Assembly: GCA_014706295.1 (NCBI GenBank)
Contig: JACSVZ010000002.1
Coordinates: forward strand, 22,416,757 to 22,480,756
Source: Lycocorax pyrrhopterus obiensis
Taxonomy: Eukaryota > Chordata > Aves > Passeriformes > Paradisaeidae
Length of the DNA stretch: 64,000 bases
Direction: 5' to 3'
Shown here: piece after piece, positions 13,456 to 26,463 of the stretch
Numbering within the stretch: the first letter of the stretch is position 1
Layout of the letters: each line of letters begins with the position of its first letter
Notes under the pieces: generated by a model
Databases searched by the model: none
Seen by the model: the letters and a program-made list of their open reading frames with translations, nothing else
What the model was told of the DNA's origin: nothing
Made by a program: the position numbers and the translations under genes

Positions 13456-16400
13456 TAATTGGTTGTGGGAGGTTTCTAAACTCACTCAACTAGAAGACAA
13501 TTCATCACTGGATGTTTTCAACTTTAACGTGCTCCTTTCCATTAAAGTAAAATGGAAAATATTCCTGTTTATCACAATTTCTTTTAAGCTACTCTGACTG
13601 AAAGACCTCCATCTGTAGTTTTAGATACATGCTTAGTATCAATGTTCACACTTAATTTGATATATTTAAATGTGGAATTACTTAAAAACCACAGGCAGGG
13701 GGAAAGACCACTTCCTCAAATAACCAGGTCCCTCTTTTGGATGCAGAAAGCATATGACCACGCTGTTTGAAGCTGGTTGTGCTGTTTCAAGGGCAGAAAA
13801 GTGTTTGTTTATTTTTTTTTTTAAAAAAAGCTTCTGTTTCTGGAGTTAAAATCTATGTTTCATAATGTTTCTCAGGGTGAAATACATTTTGCCTTGCATG
13901 CAGAACATGATATAAAATAATCCCTAATGAGATGTTGGATTCCTGGAAAAAGATAATAAATACTAATTTTTTTGTCCTGTTTTTGTACCGATTTTATCAC
14001 ATTTGTGCATGGTAGGTATATTCTACCCATATGTGCCTATTAACCTTATTTCCTGCATCCTAATTTTCCTCCAATTGCAGCAAAATCCATATTTCAGTTG
14101 GCAATATGGAAGGAAAATGCAATTAATTCATATAAACACTTCAGAATTTAAAGAAAATGGTTTGTGAAGTTCAGGAATGCACATTTCTGAACCTCTGAAA
14201 AGACAGATCATATCTGCTGACCTGACATGCTAAGCACGTGTAACTAGATTCTATAGATGTATTTTTTTCTCCTGTATTTCTGCTAGTGCTCGCATTTAAG
14301 TGCTCATGTATTGCGTGCATCCAAGTTGCCAGGGAATTTGTGTCCTCTGTGTGATCACACTTGGGGGTTCACAGGGGTCAGGAGCTACCTCACAAATATG
14401 TGAAACCATTAGAAGTTGCAGGTATTTCTGACAGAGGATTAGAAACAATTATGTTGAATAAAATGAGCAATGCTAAAGGCAAAACTCCTCACTCTCCCTG
14501 AAAGCAATCTTATTGTCTTCTGCAGTATCACAGAGGATGTAAATCACCCTGGAATTTTTTGTGTGCATCTATCACAGCACTTCATTAAAAAGCTGCCTAA
14601 GGTCTGCCCACTCATCATGCTGAACCATCTTGCTGAATTCAAGCACCCCAGTCAGTTACCCATGAGTAATAACGGGACTCTTTTGTCCCATCACTCCCAA
14701 ACCAGAGTTATGCATTTATGTATTAAATCAAAAGCAATTCCTCTCATCATCATTCCATTAATTAATCCAGGAAAAATTTTATAATAATACAAAACAAATG
14801 CTTTTCCAGATCCTAAACATGTGACTCTAATCCCTATAAATCCCCATTTGCTGCACAAAGGATTTTTTCACCCTTCAGCTGTTTTTTTAAGGCATCAGAA
14901 ATGCATCTGAACTCAAATGGAGCCATTTGTGCTCTTTCCTTTTCACACGCTCCCTCTGCAAAAAGCAGTTTATGCTAAATCAAACAGCCTACTTCATGCA
15001 CCAGCTATGATTGGGTTGTTGGGCAGGGTAGGTTTTGGCAGGTCTGTTATAAAAGGGCTTGTTTAAGCAATAAAACTCTTCTTAATTTTCAGATAAATTT
15101 ACTGCTTTAAAAGCTGCCAGACATCGTGCTGGAAACTAAGAGTCTGCACAGAAATGCACGACACATACAGAATATCAACTGGCAGTGCAAGCTCACCTCA
15201 TCCTGCCCTTTCAGATGTAGTTCAGAAGCTCAGTTAGTGCAGGATTAGCTAGCTACCCTCCTGATGTGACAGGGTAATTCAGTCTCTTCTCCCCTCTCAC
15301 TTCTTACCTGGTCAGCCAAGTCTGGGAACAGCATTACTTTGCTTCTAGGAATTGTGTGGATGTATCCTTTTCTCTGACTTTTAGTCAGTCACAGAAAAGC
15401 CTCTATTCTTCATGCTTTTTTCAGAGTAATCTTAAAAAAAAAAAAAAGTTAATTTATGGTTTCCTGTGGCTTTAGTTAGCTTAGTTTCAAAATGTTTATT
15501 CTGGGAGGGACATTAGCCACCACAAGAGCTTCTTCCTCTGAAGGTATGTTTTATCTTTAGTAATCTTCATGGATATGTTCTAAACATCATTCTTCTAATG
15601 GGGAGTAAATTAAAATAAGACATTCTTTGCATCTCAGTAACAATACCGTGTAGTCCTCCCATGTGATTTCCCATTTAAATGCTACTACTTCACGATTTGT
15701 ATTAAAGTGGCAATAATGTTTAGAGAAGATAGAAAGGCAGAAAAAAGGATATTGCACTGAGTACTTAATCATAAGTCTTTTGTTTGTCTTCCAGAGGAAG
15801 CAGATTTTATTCAGAGAATTATGGCTTTAATCTCCAAATATTATGGTTTCATAAAATTAATTTTGTGATCCATTTTCTTATAGATGATTTCAACCAGTTG
15901 TTAGAGCAGGAAGTGCCGAGTCCTGGACCTAGAAGTTGGCATACCAGCCATTGCCCTCCCTGTCCTCAGAGGCTGCAAAATGTTATGATGACAGTCTGGC
16001 CTTGTCTGCATAACTGGTCTTTCTGCTGTCTTTCTGTGATAAATTATTCTAAAGCAGTATACTCAGACAGACTTTCTCTCTCTCTCTGCTTGCTACATAC
16101 CTTCATACTTACAGATATAAAAATATGATGTATGTGTACATATATATGCATAAAATTTTGACAGACCATCAAAGATCAATGCCTACATCTTCATTATTTC
16201 CTAACACTGTAATGACCCTGGAGTGTTCTAATATTATTTATCTATTTTTGAGTAACATTGTCTGACTATTAAGCAATTCTTATTCCTTTGGTTGTCTTGT
16301 CAGCATTAGTCTCAACACCTTTCCTGACACACTACAAGAATTTTTCACTGATATTACCTGCTATTGGAAATTAATTTATTGTAGTGCAGGGCTGGATAAA

Positions 16401-16464
16401 TTGAACACAGAAAATGTGTCTGATTACAAGTTTGCACTCCCATCCAGCTTTACCTGAGCTCTCT

Positions 16465-16489
16465 CTTGTTAAGCCTGATACTTAACAAG
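16465..16489. repeat. Short perfect inverted repeat (9-bp arms)
   Basis: CTTGTTAAG is followed by a 7-base loop and then CTTAACAAG. There is no T-run after it and no sign of an RNA gene; it may be chance. Confidence 0.5.
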
Positions 16490-19400
16490 GCTGGGGCAGG
16501 AGTGTGAGTGACTTTCCTGGAGAAACTTTCATCACCAAACAGCCCTGTGCACACGTGTCCCATTGGCCCACCACATATCAGCTAACCCACTTGAAATCAC
16601 AGCTTTTTTCCTTTGTGTTTTTTTCTATGACTTTGTAGTCTGGGGCAGCAGTCATGGGGAGTGGCCCATTTGATAAACCTGCAGTTTCTCCCCTCAAGCA
16701 TCGAGGTGAATGACGCCTGCTCTCACTTGCTCGCGGTGTTCTCTGCAGCAGAAGTCAACTGCATCAGAACGGGGTGCCTTGGCTCTGCCAAAGCTATCTG
16801 AACACTGAAAAGCACAAAGGTCCTGGTGTGAATTAATTCAAAAGTAATCAGGATACAGATAACCAAGATAGGCTGCTATCTGAAAATGTAATATATGTGG
16901 AAGTAGGCTAAGCTGAAAATAACGTGTAAGTGTAGGTCTTTTTAACCATGTTGTGTGCATCTTTAAAATGAAGCCAAACTTGAACAGAGATGCCTATTTG
17001 GTTGACATTATTAAATGGAATCTTTTAATAACTCCAGGTCATGCACAGTGTTCATCCATTCAGTTAACATCAAAGTAGTTGGAGCTTTCAATATTTTGTA
17101 TAAATAATCCTTAGCAATCAGCAAGGTTTTTAGATGTCAGCAAATGAGAAAATCACAAATCTGTTCCATGTACTGCAATATAATAATTGTGAAGATAATA
17201 ATAATAATAGAAATAAGCAGCAAAGAAAAACAAGACTGTATTGCCATCTTGGGGTTTCTGATGACAAAGCAAGTCTCTAGTTTTGTTGTCAGAATTTAAC
17301 CATACAGTTAAATGCATCACATTCTCTCATATGATAAAAAACACACAAACAAACAAAAACCTATAAAAAGCACCCCAGAACATAAATTTTAGTGTCCTTG
17401 AAGCAGGTAGTACTAAGTAAGCAAACAGAACTTTCATTCTACTCTAGTTTACATGCACATACCTGTATTTCAGTATTTATATCCATGCATACTAGCATTT
17501 GGTTATATTTTTGGCATGACAGTCTGATTTAGTGTGTACAGCTGTTGCCACTTACTGTTAAGCCTTTATGGTGCTTGTGGATTTAAACTCTAATTCAGGC
17601 AGAGATTTAGCTCCTGTTAAACATCAAAGCTAGAAAATATGCTTACATTTTAGCTAGCGTTGCTGCTACCACCCAGAAAATGCACTGATAAGTTAACTCA
17701 GAGAAAGCTCCAGCAGTAAGTGTAAATGCTGAGATCTTGTTAGTTCATCTTGAGGGTGTTTTTTCCAGCATCTCCATGTTTATTGGAGGGAAAAGTAAGT
17801 CATGTCTTTTACCAACCTCTATTATCCAAACAATTTTCACTTGGAGGAAAGAAAACTAGTTTGGCAATATCTGAGGAATTTCACCTTAGGATCTGGGAAA
17901 TTAGGCAAACATACTAAGAAATCTTCTTGTGGACGAAGTAACGTATATGTAGCTGTAAGAACACGCTAATCACAGACAGGACTACACCAGCATGAAGGCT
18001 CACTACTGTGTGTGCTTGTGTAGTCTCTGCTTTTTCCCCTTGAAACATAGGTAGACCCCCTATTCCTCTGGTGCTCCCATGTGGACAGGGCCGAGGTCCT
18101 TCCCTGTGGCCCCTGCTCCTGTACCTGTGCATCAGGACATTGGCCTTTAAAAAGCTGTCCTTTCAAAGCAGGACACTGGCCCTGCTTTTGTAGGGCCAAG
18201 TTTTGCACATGGGGTCTGTACTCTGTGGCCTCCTTGGGAAACAACCTGAATGGTAAAAGACCTCATAATTTCTTGCTCGCAGTTTGCAAGAGCTGCTATC
18301 TGCAGTCACCAGCATTCTACTCCTGTAACTCACAAAAATCACCTTGGTTTGATGCTTGTCAAGAAATACATGCATACTTGTAACAAAACTTTCACATTTC
18401 TCACATCCCTAGGAAGATTAAAGAAAAGGAATCAAACAAGAAACAGCAACATGATGTTAGGTTCCCTCAAACAGCTGGTTTATAAGTGGACTTGAAGTGA
18501 TGCAGGAATTTTGTATATGTGGTAGTTACTGTCCTCTTTAACTAGCAATGGATTGTTATGCTCAAAAGCAACTATCAAATGCACAAATTGTTATATGTGG
18601 GCAATTTAGAGGGTTTAAAATTAGGCCCAGTCCTGAAAACAATTGTGAACTTTCTCTAAGCAGCCTCCCAAAAATAAATTAAAATATTTGAATGCATAAA
18701 ATGAAGGATGCTTATATGTCTTACAAGAGAGGGGTGTTGGAGATGAAAGTTATTATTATTTATATTTTCCATCTCCAGAATATTTACCATAAATATCTTC
18801 AGTCAGATTGGATGCTTTTGACACATACATCAGAATACTGACATTACGATTCAATATAGTCAACAGTTTCACAGATTTTTTTCCACAAAGTATCCTTTAA
18901 TTTCAGTGAAATGCCTGCTTATTTCTAACTTTAGACAAATCTATTGCCAGTTTATATTTTAACTATCTCCACAATACTATTATTTAGAATTATCACCCCT
19001 TCCAGTATAACCTTTGTGAGACACTTCTGCTTCTTTGCAACATTTTTTTCTTTGGAATTTGGGGGTATTGATGCTGAGGAATTCTCAACTGTTATTTTAT
19101 TTATTCATTATTCTACAATATACATAACAATTCCATTTTCTCTGCTCTATTCTTTTAAGCACATCTTTCTCTTCCCTTGGAAACAATGTGCTCTTTGCAT
19201 TTCTAGTCTAGCCTAGTTTCTTTTTGTATGAAGACCAAAGCTACAAGCAAAGAATTCATTTCTGTAGTCTATCCTATCATTTCAGTGCCTTTTTGCCTTA
19301 AAGACACACTGTTCTCTTGCTCATTGTGAAACCAGTGATTTTCTTGTTGCTGCTTATGCCTATGCCATTTACTACATTCTCTAATTTCTGTTATATCAAC

Positions 19401-21239
19401 ACTTTCTTAGCTGTTCATCAAACATTGATTTTTCAGTGCACGTTCTTGTTCATACTTCCAAAAATTACTTCCACTCTGACTGTAATTGTTCCCAAAGAGC
19501 AAGTTTTTGATAATTTCTTGCTGAATAGTTACGCTTTTTGCACACTGCCTTTTCCATAATTAAAAGTTTTTCTCACTCTTTCAGGATTTGTTCATGTGAA
19601 TGGACTTCTTTCATTCACCATTTTGGTTTCTAAATTAGTTTTGATTACAAACTAGATTGCCCCATGGTACTGGATTGTTAGATACAGAACTGATTGTGAT
19701 GCTTATAATTGAATAATTAAATACAAACTCTTTGTATTTTAAGAACAAGCTTCCCATTGCTCTTGGTTATTGGGCTGAAATTTTCTTTATGGATCACAAG
19801 CTTTAGTAAATGACAGTAAAAATACATAATATTTGCAAAGTCAAGAATAAAGAAGGGAGAAGGCTTCCGAATCAATACTGTTGGGACACCCCAATGGGAT
19901 ACTTTTATGTATCTGCCCTCTAATGAAATCTTTAATCTGAGGTTGCATGTTATTTTCACTGAGGAAAAGTCCCTGACTCAGTACTGAAGATGGACTGTAC
20001 TTAGAATTTAAACAGTTTTGTGCAAGGGATGAAGCTGCTGCCTGCAAAAGAACGGATGATGTGAAATGAGGGGGAAACAGAAGAACAAGTGGGTTTGGGA
20101 AGCAATTATGGAAATAGGCATGGACAGAAACTGCAAGAACAGAAAGGTATGCAAATATCACTCAGAAATTAGAAAACAAGGGAGAAGGAGTTACAAGACG
20201 AAGGACCAGGAGAAATAATCCATAAATGAGGAGAAATACCAGGATAAAGCACAGTAGGAAACTCTTAATGTCAGCCACTTAAAGCCACCAATGTCTTAAG
20301 TCATTGCATTTAGAGCTGAGGAATTGAGTGAATAGGCCACATTTCACAACTCTCACTCTGTTAAAGAGAGGACCATAGATATTGTATTGGCAAACAGTTT
20401 TGTATTGAAAATAATACAAAGGATTTACACAACATAAAAAATGGCTGGAGTCTGGAAAAAAGCAAAGACCGGAATGTATAATGCTGTTTTCACATACATT
20501 TTCATCTTTTACTGCTGCTAGACAATATAAGACCAAAATTTTCTTGTTCTGAATGCATCTTTCTGTTATTTAGACATAAAGAAATCCTGCCTTTCAAAAA
20601 ACATGTTTGCATCACAGCTGCTGTGCTTCAGAGCACCTGCAGTCCAGCAATTTTGAAATGCTGAAGTAGCAGTTCAGGGGAACAGACAATCAGGTTGTGT
20701 CACATCACAGAAAGTAATGTAAATAAGGGTAACATAAAGCAAAACAGGATGACATCAGCATTTAAGCAAAGGAATAGAGTACAACATATGCCCATAGCAG
20801 GACATAAACAACATGATAATTCTGTGGCTTCACTGTGCTAAGAACATTTATTTTGCCAGTTTGAAATTTTCCTAAAGTGAATGCTTGCTTTATAATATCA
20901 TGCAATATTTTCTTAAATGTTATGAAGGGAGGCTTGTATTTATAGGTCTGCTACACGGAGATGCTTCAACTGCACACCAGAGCAAGAGCATGTACCAGAG
21001 CAGCTCTGCAGCAGCAGAAGCAGCATTACCAAATACCACTGAGCACACTCCGGTGATTAGGAGTGACTCGAGGCAACACATTCCAAAGAAATGTCACCAG
21101 AAACAATTCTTTATTTCAAACTTACCAGTCTGTGCAGATCAGTGAACTTTATAAAGAACTGTTAAGCCTGCTGCCCTGCCAGTGCTTTGCTGCTTTCTTA
21201 TTACTCAGTGATAAAGTAAATAAATTGGCAGCATTCATC

Positions 21240-21475
21240 CTTTTTTAAATTGCATGTTACTTAGAATAATGAGATTCCTTTCATCATTAGCCCTTAAAAA
21301 AAAAATCTTGCAAATAATGCAGAGCTTCTTTTAAATTTAATGTCTTGATAAGCTAAATTGTTAAATGCTAGATGCTATGGAATTACATTTGGCATTCTTT
21401 AGAATGAATGCTAATTAACATGTAAATTAGCAATTTAACCCTCTTTAAATTGGAAAAAAACCCATGGGACATCTA
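21240..21475. other. AT-rich block, candidate conserved noncoding element
   Basis: This segment of intron 2 has repeated TTAAATT, CTAATTAAC and ATGTAAATTAG-like words, with no transposon or simple-repeat explanation. The pattern suggests clustered homeodomain or POU sites. It is inference from composition and needs a cross-species alignment to mean anything. Confidence 0.25.
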
Positions 21476-23644
21476 ATTTCATAGTTGTTAATGATGGTCC
21501 AATGACTGTAGAATATTTCTTAAGCATTTCATTATATAAGGAATTACAAAAGTGTACTATCAGATTTTGGCATTTAAGACATAGCAATAACCAGAATGTC
21601 AGCTAGAGGAAGTGCTTTTCATTAATGCCTGTGTTATCATTCTTTCTGTTCTTCTCAGATGGTACACTTTTTAATTACTAAAGTTTTAAAAGTAATTTTC
21701 CTAGCAGGAGGAATGGCTGATGCAAGTGTAATGGATGGTTTATTAAAATAAGCAAGGAATTGTAAGGATTACATTTGTAACAAAACCAAAAAAGATGATG
21801 CCAAACCACAGAAAAATATGAAATTCCACCTCAAAATATCAATTTAGGTTTTAATTTTGTACAATAATTCCTCCCTCAGAGCATGAAGAAATACATTCTT
21901 CTTCAATTATATTTAGACAACAGGTGCAGTTAATTGGGTGGAAACTCAACATCTCTGGTTCAAATAATTTCCCATTGCTTCAAACTTTGCTTCTGTTTAA
22001 AATATAGACAAAGAAAAAGATCCCAAACTAAATTAATTAAAACAATCTGTTATGACTGTTTAACATGGCAATGATAACTGAAACAAAAAAAACCCATTGA
22101 AACAGAAGATTTTCTGAAACATTCCATTCAAATTTAAAAAAATGGGTTTGATACAGTCATACTTCTTTTTCCTAGTGCGTAAAAAGACATCAAAATCAAC
22201 ATATTCCTCTTTGGTTCTGAGTTCTGAAATGCTAATACATGCAGAACATACAATATTACCTAATTAAATGAGATAGACATGTAGAACCTAAATATTTATG
22301 TTTAGATCACTATTCCCTATTAACCTTTAGGGCAGCCAGGCTGGAGTTGTGCCTATATTTAATAAATAAGATAAATTATATTGGGTGGTGTTGTCCTTTT
22401 CAACATCTCTGTATTCAGAGGTCTGTTCCACTTTTTAAATACCAGATATTAGGACAGAAGAAGCAGAATAAACAGCATATTTTCTACCTACTTCTATGCA
22501 AAATGTTACCAGTCATGCAAAACTGTCTGTTCATGATGCACTAGCAAGAGCTGGGCAAGACTGAATGCAGACATACATTCTATTTCCTGTGCCAGCTTCA
22601 GAAGACTGGCAAACATTACATAATATTGTGTATAGGCCACTTATTGTGCATGGCTGGTTGGGGGTTTTGTGTTAAATCAGTAGTTCTGTCATTTTAAGGT
22701 CAGGCTCTACAGTATCTACAACAGTGAGCTGAGGGAGGCAAAGCGCTGCCAGATGCTGTGATTGGCTTTAATGACTCTGTGTTCACAAGTACTTGAACTC
22801 ACGTTTGTGGAATGACTTTTAGAATAAGGTATAATTCAGCCAGATTAAGGAACCTGTTCCACAGGATATGACACATCTGTACTTATCTTACCTGAGGCAG
22901 TCCTGTGCCATAATCAGCTTTTTGGGAATACAGCAATTAGCTGTGCTAGCAAAATATTAAATGTTCACAGAAAAATTACATTTCTCTTGGTTTCTGCATA
23001 AGTTTTGAACTTGCTCATAACTTTCCCTCACCTGAAAAAATGACAATTCTTTTAATCCCATTGACATCCACAAAGTATATCTGGCACTATAAACATCTGT
23101 CTAGAATCTGCATCTATTACAGTTCTGTTCATTTTTAAATGTCTGCACTTTCCAAGCAGTAATTAATATGCAAGAATGTATCTGCACAATTGATTCCTGG
23201 GGAGCTTTAAGTCATGCTAATCAGCTATGTTTGTATTCAAGGAACCTTACAATGTGTCTTGTACATCTTTAAGGGGCATTCCTAGCAGAAACAAATATTT
23301 AAAAGCAAAACAGAAACATATCTGTGCATCACCAAGACAACAATAAAAATGGTGAGATGAGTTATTTATTATCCTTGCTTACTTAAATGCATTAATTAAC
23401 ATCTTTTAATATATCTCTAAGGGAAAAATAAAGGAGGTAACCCAGACGGATTATCATTTCACATTTTTTACAATTTTATAATAATTAGGCTTCATCAGAA
23501 GCCATTAAAAAGATGAGGGCTCTTTAATCTTCTCAGATTAAATTTCAGTGGAATAGAGAAATGTAGGTGACATGCATGTGAATACCAAACAAACATATCA
23601 ATGCAGGTGATGGGACAGTAAAAAAAATGTATTTATTAAAAAAG

Positions 23645-23689
23645 AAACCAAACCAAAACCAAACCAAACCAAACCAAACCAAACAAACC
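23645..23689. repeat. (AAACC)n simple repeat
   Basis: About nine units of AAACC and close variants are preceded by a short A-rich stretch. The tract is slightly imperfect (AAAACC and AAAC units at the edges). It has no link to any gene feature. Confidence 0.93.
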
Positions 23690-24540
23690 TAGATACTAAT
23701 TTTTCAGGAAATGTTTTTAGAACGGAATGATTACTCAGGAAAGTGAGAAGATCAAAACAATATTTCATACAGAAATTTTACATCATTTAGTCTCAATCAA
23801 TTTGAAATGGTTCATAAAGATTGACATACTTTGCTTCAGCAGTGTTACTTTAGAAAAATAGATTTCAAAATTTCTTGTAAGGCATGTAATAATGCTTTCA
23901 TAATATTAATTATAACATAACCACACCTTTTTTTTTGTCATTCTTGAGATACAGGAATTATGAAAATTGCAACTTTAAGGCATAATGTTGCATTGCTACT
24001 TAGATGTGTTAACATCAAGCCACTTGACATTTTCACTTTTTAAATGAATTTTCCAAATTTTATTCTCCCACTAAGACTAAAAAATAAAGAAATCCCAGAT
24101 ATCAAAGTTTTCTGCACAGCAAAAATTCTAGTCTTTTAACAAGTGTGTAAGTATAGAGGAATTGACAGTCACCCTCTGGAACCCTGTGACATACTTTATG
24201 CTGATAGTTAGCATTTCTTGGCTTGTTTTCAGCCCTTAGCATAATGATGGATTCCAAGTCCTGCTTCCTTCACAACAGACACCTAAATACTTGTGTTGAA
24301 AAGTCACATTCCATTGATGTGTGCTTACACTTTCCATTTAGGATCTGTGGGATTCTACAGAGTATTAAATCATACCTGGCAGAAGGAAAACAACGTGTGG
24401 CTTGTATTCTGAACCTGCCCTGGATCTCCAGTCTTAGCCTGGATTGTGGGAATATCAAATCATAATTAACTGAGGAACTATAGGGTAAAGTAATACCATG
24501 TTTAGGGGTAAACCAATGCAGTTTGTAACATAATTTCCCC

Positions 24541-24687
24541 AGGCCAGTGGTCACTTGACCAAGCCTGAGTGTTCAAGAAGTGTTTGGACAACGCTCTCAG
24601 GCACATGGTGTGAGACTTGGGGTGTCCTGTGCAGGGCCAGGATTTGGACCCAATCCTCCAGCTCAGAATATTCTGTGATTCTATGAT
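24541..24687 (+). mobile_element. CR1 LINE 3' end with ATTCTRTG tail
   Basis: The + strand reads through the conserved CR1 3' UTR (the GTTTGGACAACGCTCTCAGG segment near 24581, then GTGCAGGGCCAGGA near 24630). It ends in two tail units, ATTCTGTG and ATTCTATG, at 24669-24684. This is a typical 5'-truncated avian CR1 insertion. It has no coding part. The left boundary is approximate; the right boundary is set by the tail. Confidence 0.93.
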
Positions 24688-26435
24688 AGTTACCAATATT
24701 TGCATACAAAAATATTGCCTAAAAGGTACGATGTAATTTTCACCTTTCAAAAGAAATCCAGAATATTCAGATTAATCTCGTCTTTACTTCAAAGCAACAT
24801 TAATTCTTCTCATCAGCTCATAATGACCATCTTTTCTGAGTTCTGTGTTACTTTTATATCATTTGAGTCTGAGTCACACTGAACATTCAATTCATTGACA
24901 GAATCTTGGATCTCAGAAGCTTGTGTCAGATTTTGATTTCCTTCCCATTTTGAAACTTAGCACACCATAGTGTCCGTTTGCTTGGTTGAAAAAAAAATGG
25001 GAAAAAAAATTAAGATTCTGGCTTTCAGTTTGAAAATAATAATGAATTGGAACAGTACACATGCCAAACAACAAGCCATAGCCTAACATATCTAAACATG
25101 GAGTGCATCAGAAATATACAGCAATTGTTATAGAAATTTTATTATTTCGGGGAAATGAACAAACTTTTTTCTTACATAATTCTTTTTACCATTGCTCAAG
25201 GTCTCTCTAAAAGCTAAACCTATAATATGTGGAAAAACAATCAATTTTTTTTTAAAGAAATTAAAATTTTAACATTTAATCCAGCTGTCCTACTTCTCCT
25301 TGTCTCCAGAATAGTTTCCAGTATTGTTTTAACTCCCCTAGTGTAAAGAATGTGAAACCACCATCATCATATTATATCTGTGTTGATGCAAATTTTAAGA
25401 GGCTTCTTTTTCCCTTTCAGTACATATACTCATGGCATTTCTCTTTTTTTGCAAGAAATAATTAAAATTCAGGGATGTAGAAAAGTATGGATTACAGAAA
25501 TAAAAAAACTGTGGTACAAATAAAAGAGCAACTTCAAATTTTACAGGAATGAAAATTTCCTGGGAGGGAGTAGTAAAGCTTGCTTAAAAGGTTCTTTGTG
25601 TCAAGTGACAGGAAAGAATTTGAGAAGTGACAAAGTATTTCAGAAACACTGAGTGATAGATCATCTTTAGAATATTAAACATGCTCGTGTCTACTTGAAA
25701 AACTAGATGTGTGTTTACAGCATCATTTGATATAAGAGTGAATAAAACAGACATCATCTGGAGCATGGCTTAGAGGATAACATTAAATGTTACCTCCCGT
25801 AACTCCAGAACATATAAGTGGGTAAGAAAAGCAGTACAGGATTGCTCTTGTAAACATACATCATGTTCATTTCTACTCTCTTTTCAGGGAGCAGTTTCTA
25901 GAATACTGTTAAAAATTTTAAATTATGGCATCTCAATTGAAGTGTGTCAAGGTTCAGCTCAGTGACATGTTGCACACCAGTAAGTTAAAGGGGACCAAAT
26001 ACAAATCACAAGTTGCAAATAAATAATATTTAAAGCATACAGCAGTAAAAAGGGAGCTCGATAGGATCAAAATATCTTTGCCTTTATAAACTGGAAAATT
26101 AGGACATTTTTCACTCTTCACAGTTTGGTCATCTTTTTCCATGACACACTGAATTTGCTTAGGAAGCACCTTATTGTATTTGGTATTTCAGAAGGAAATG
26201 CTGCTTAACTGGGAAGAGAGCTGGATAAGCCAAGTAGAGGGAAGAAAGGACACTAACATCAAAGGAGAAAACATGTATTAATAATAATGAGAGGAAAAAT
26301 TGAAAAATAATTAAATAAACTAAAAAATATAATGAAAATAACCTTTTTAAAAATCAGTACAATGTACTGAGATGTGTTCTCAGAAGATTGTCTCTGATAA
26401 TCAAAAACTAAACCAGGCTCTTGCAAGAGTCAATT

Positions 26436-26463
26436 ACAAAAAAAAAAAAAAAAAAACAAAAAA
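26436..26463. repeat. A-rich tract
   Basis: A run of about 19 A residues is followed by C and more A. A 12-bp palindrome (CTCTTGCAAGAG, 26418-26429) sits just upstream. I see no retrocopy body attached to the A-run. Confidence 0.85.
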
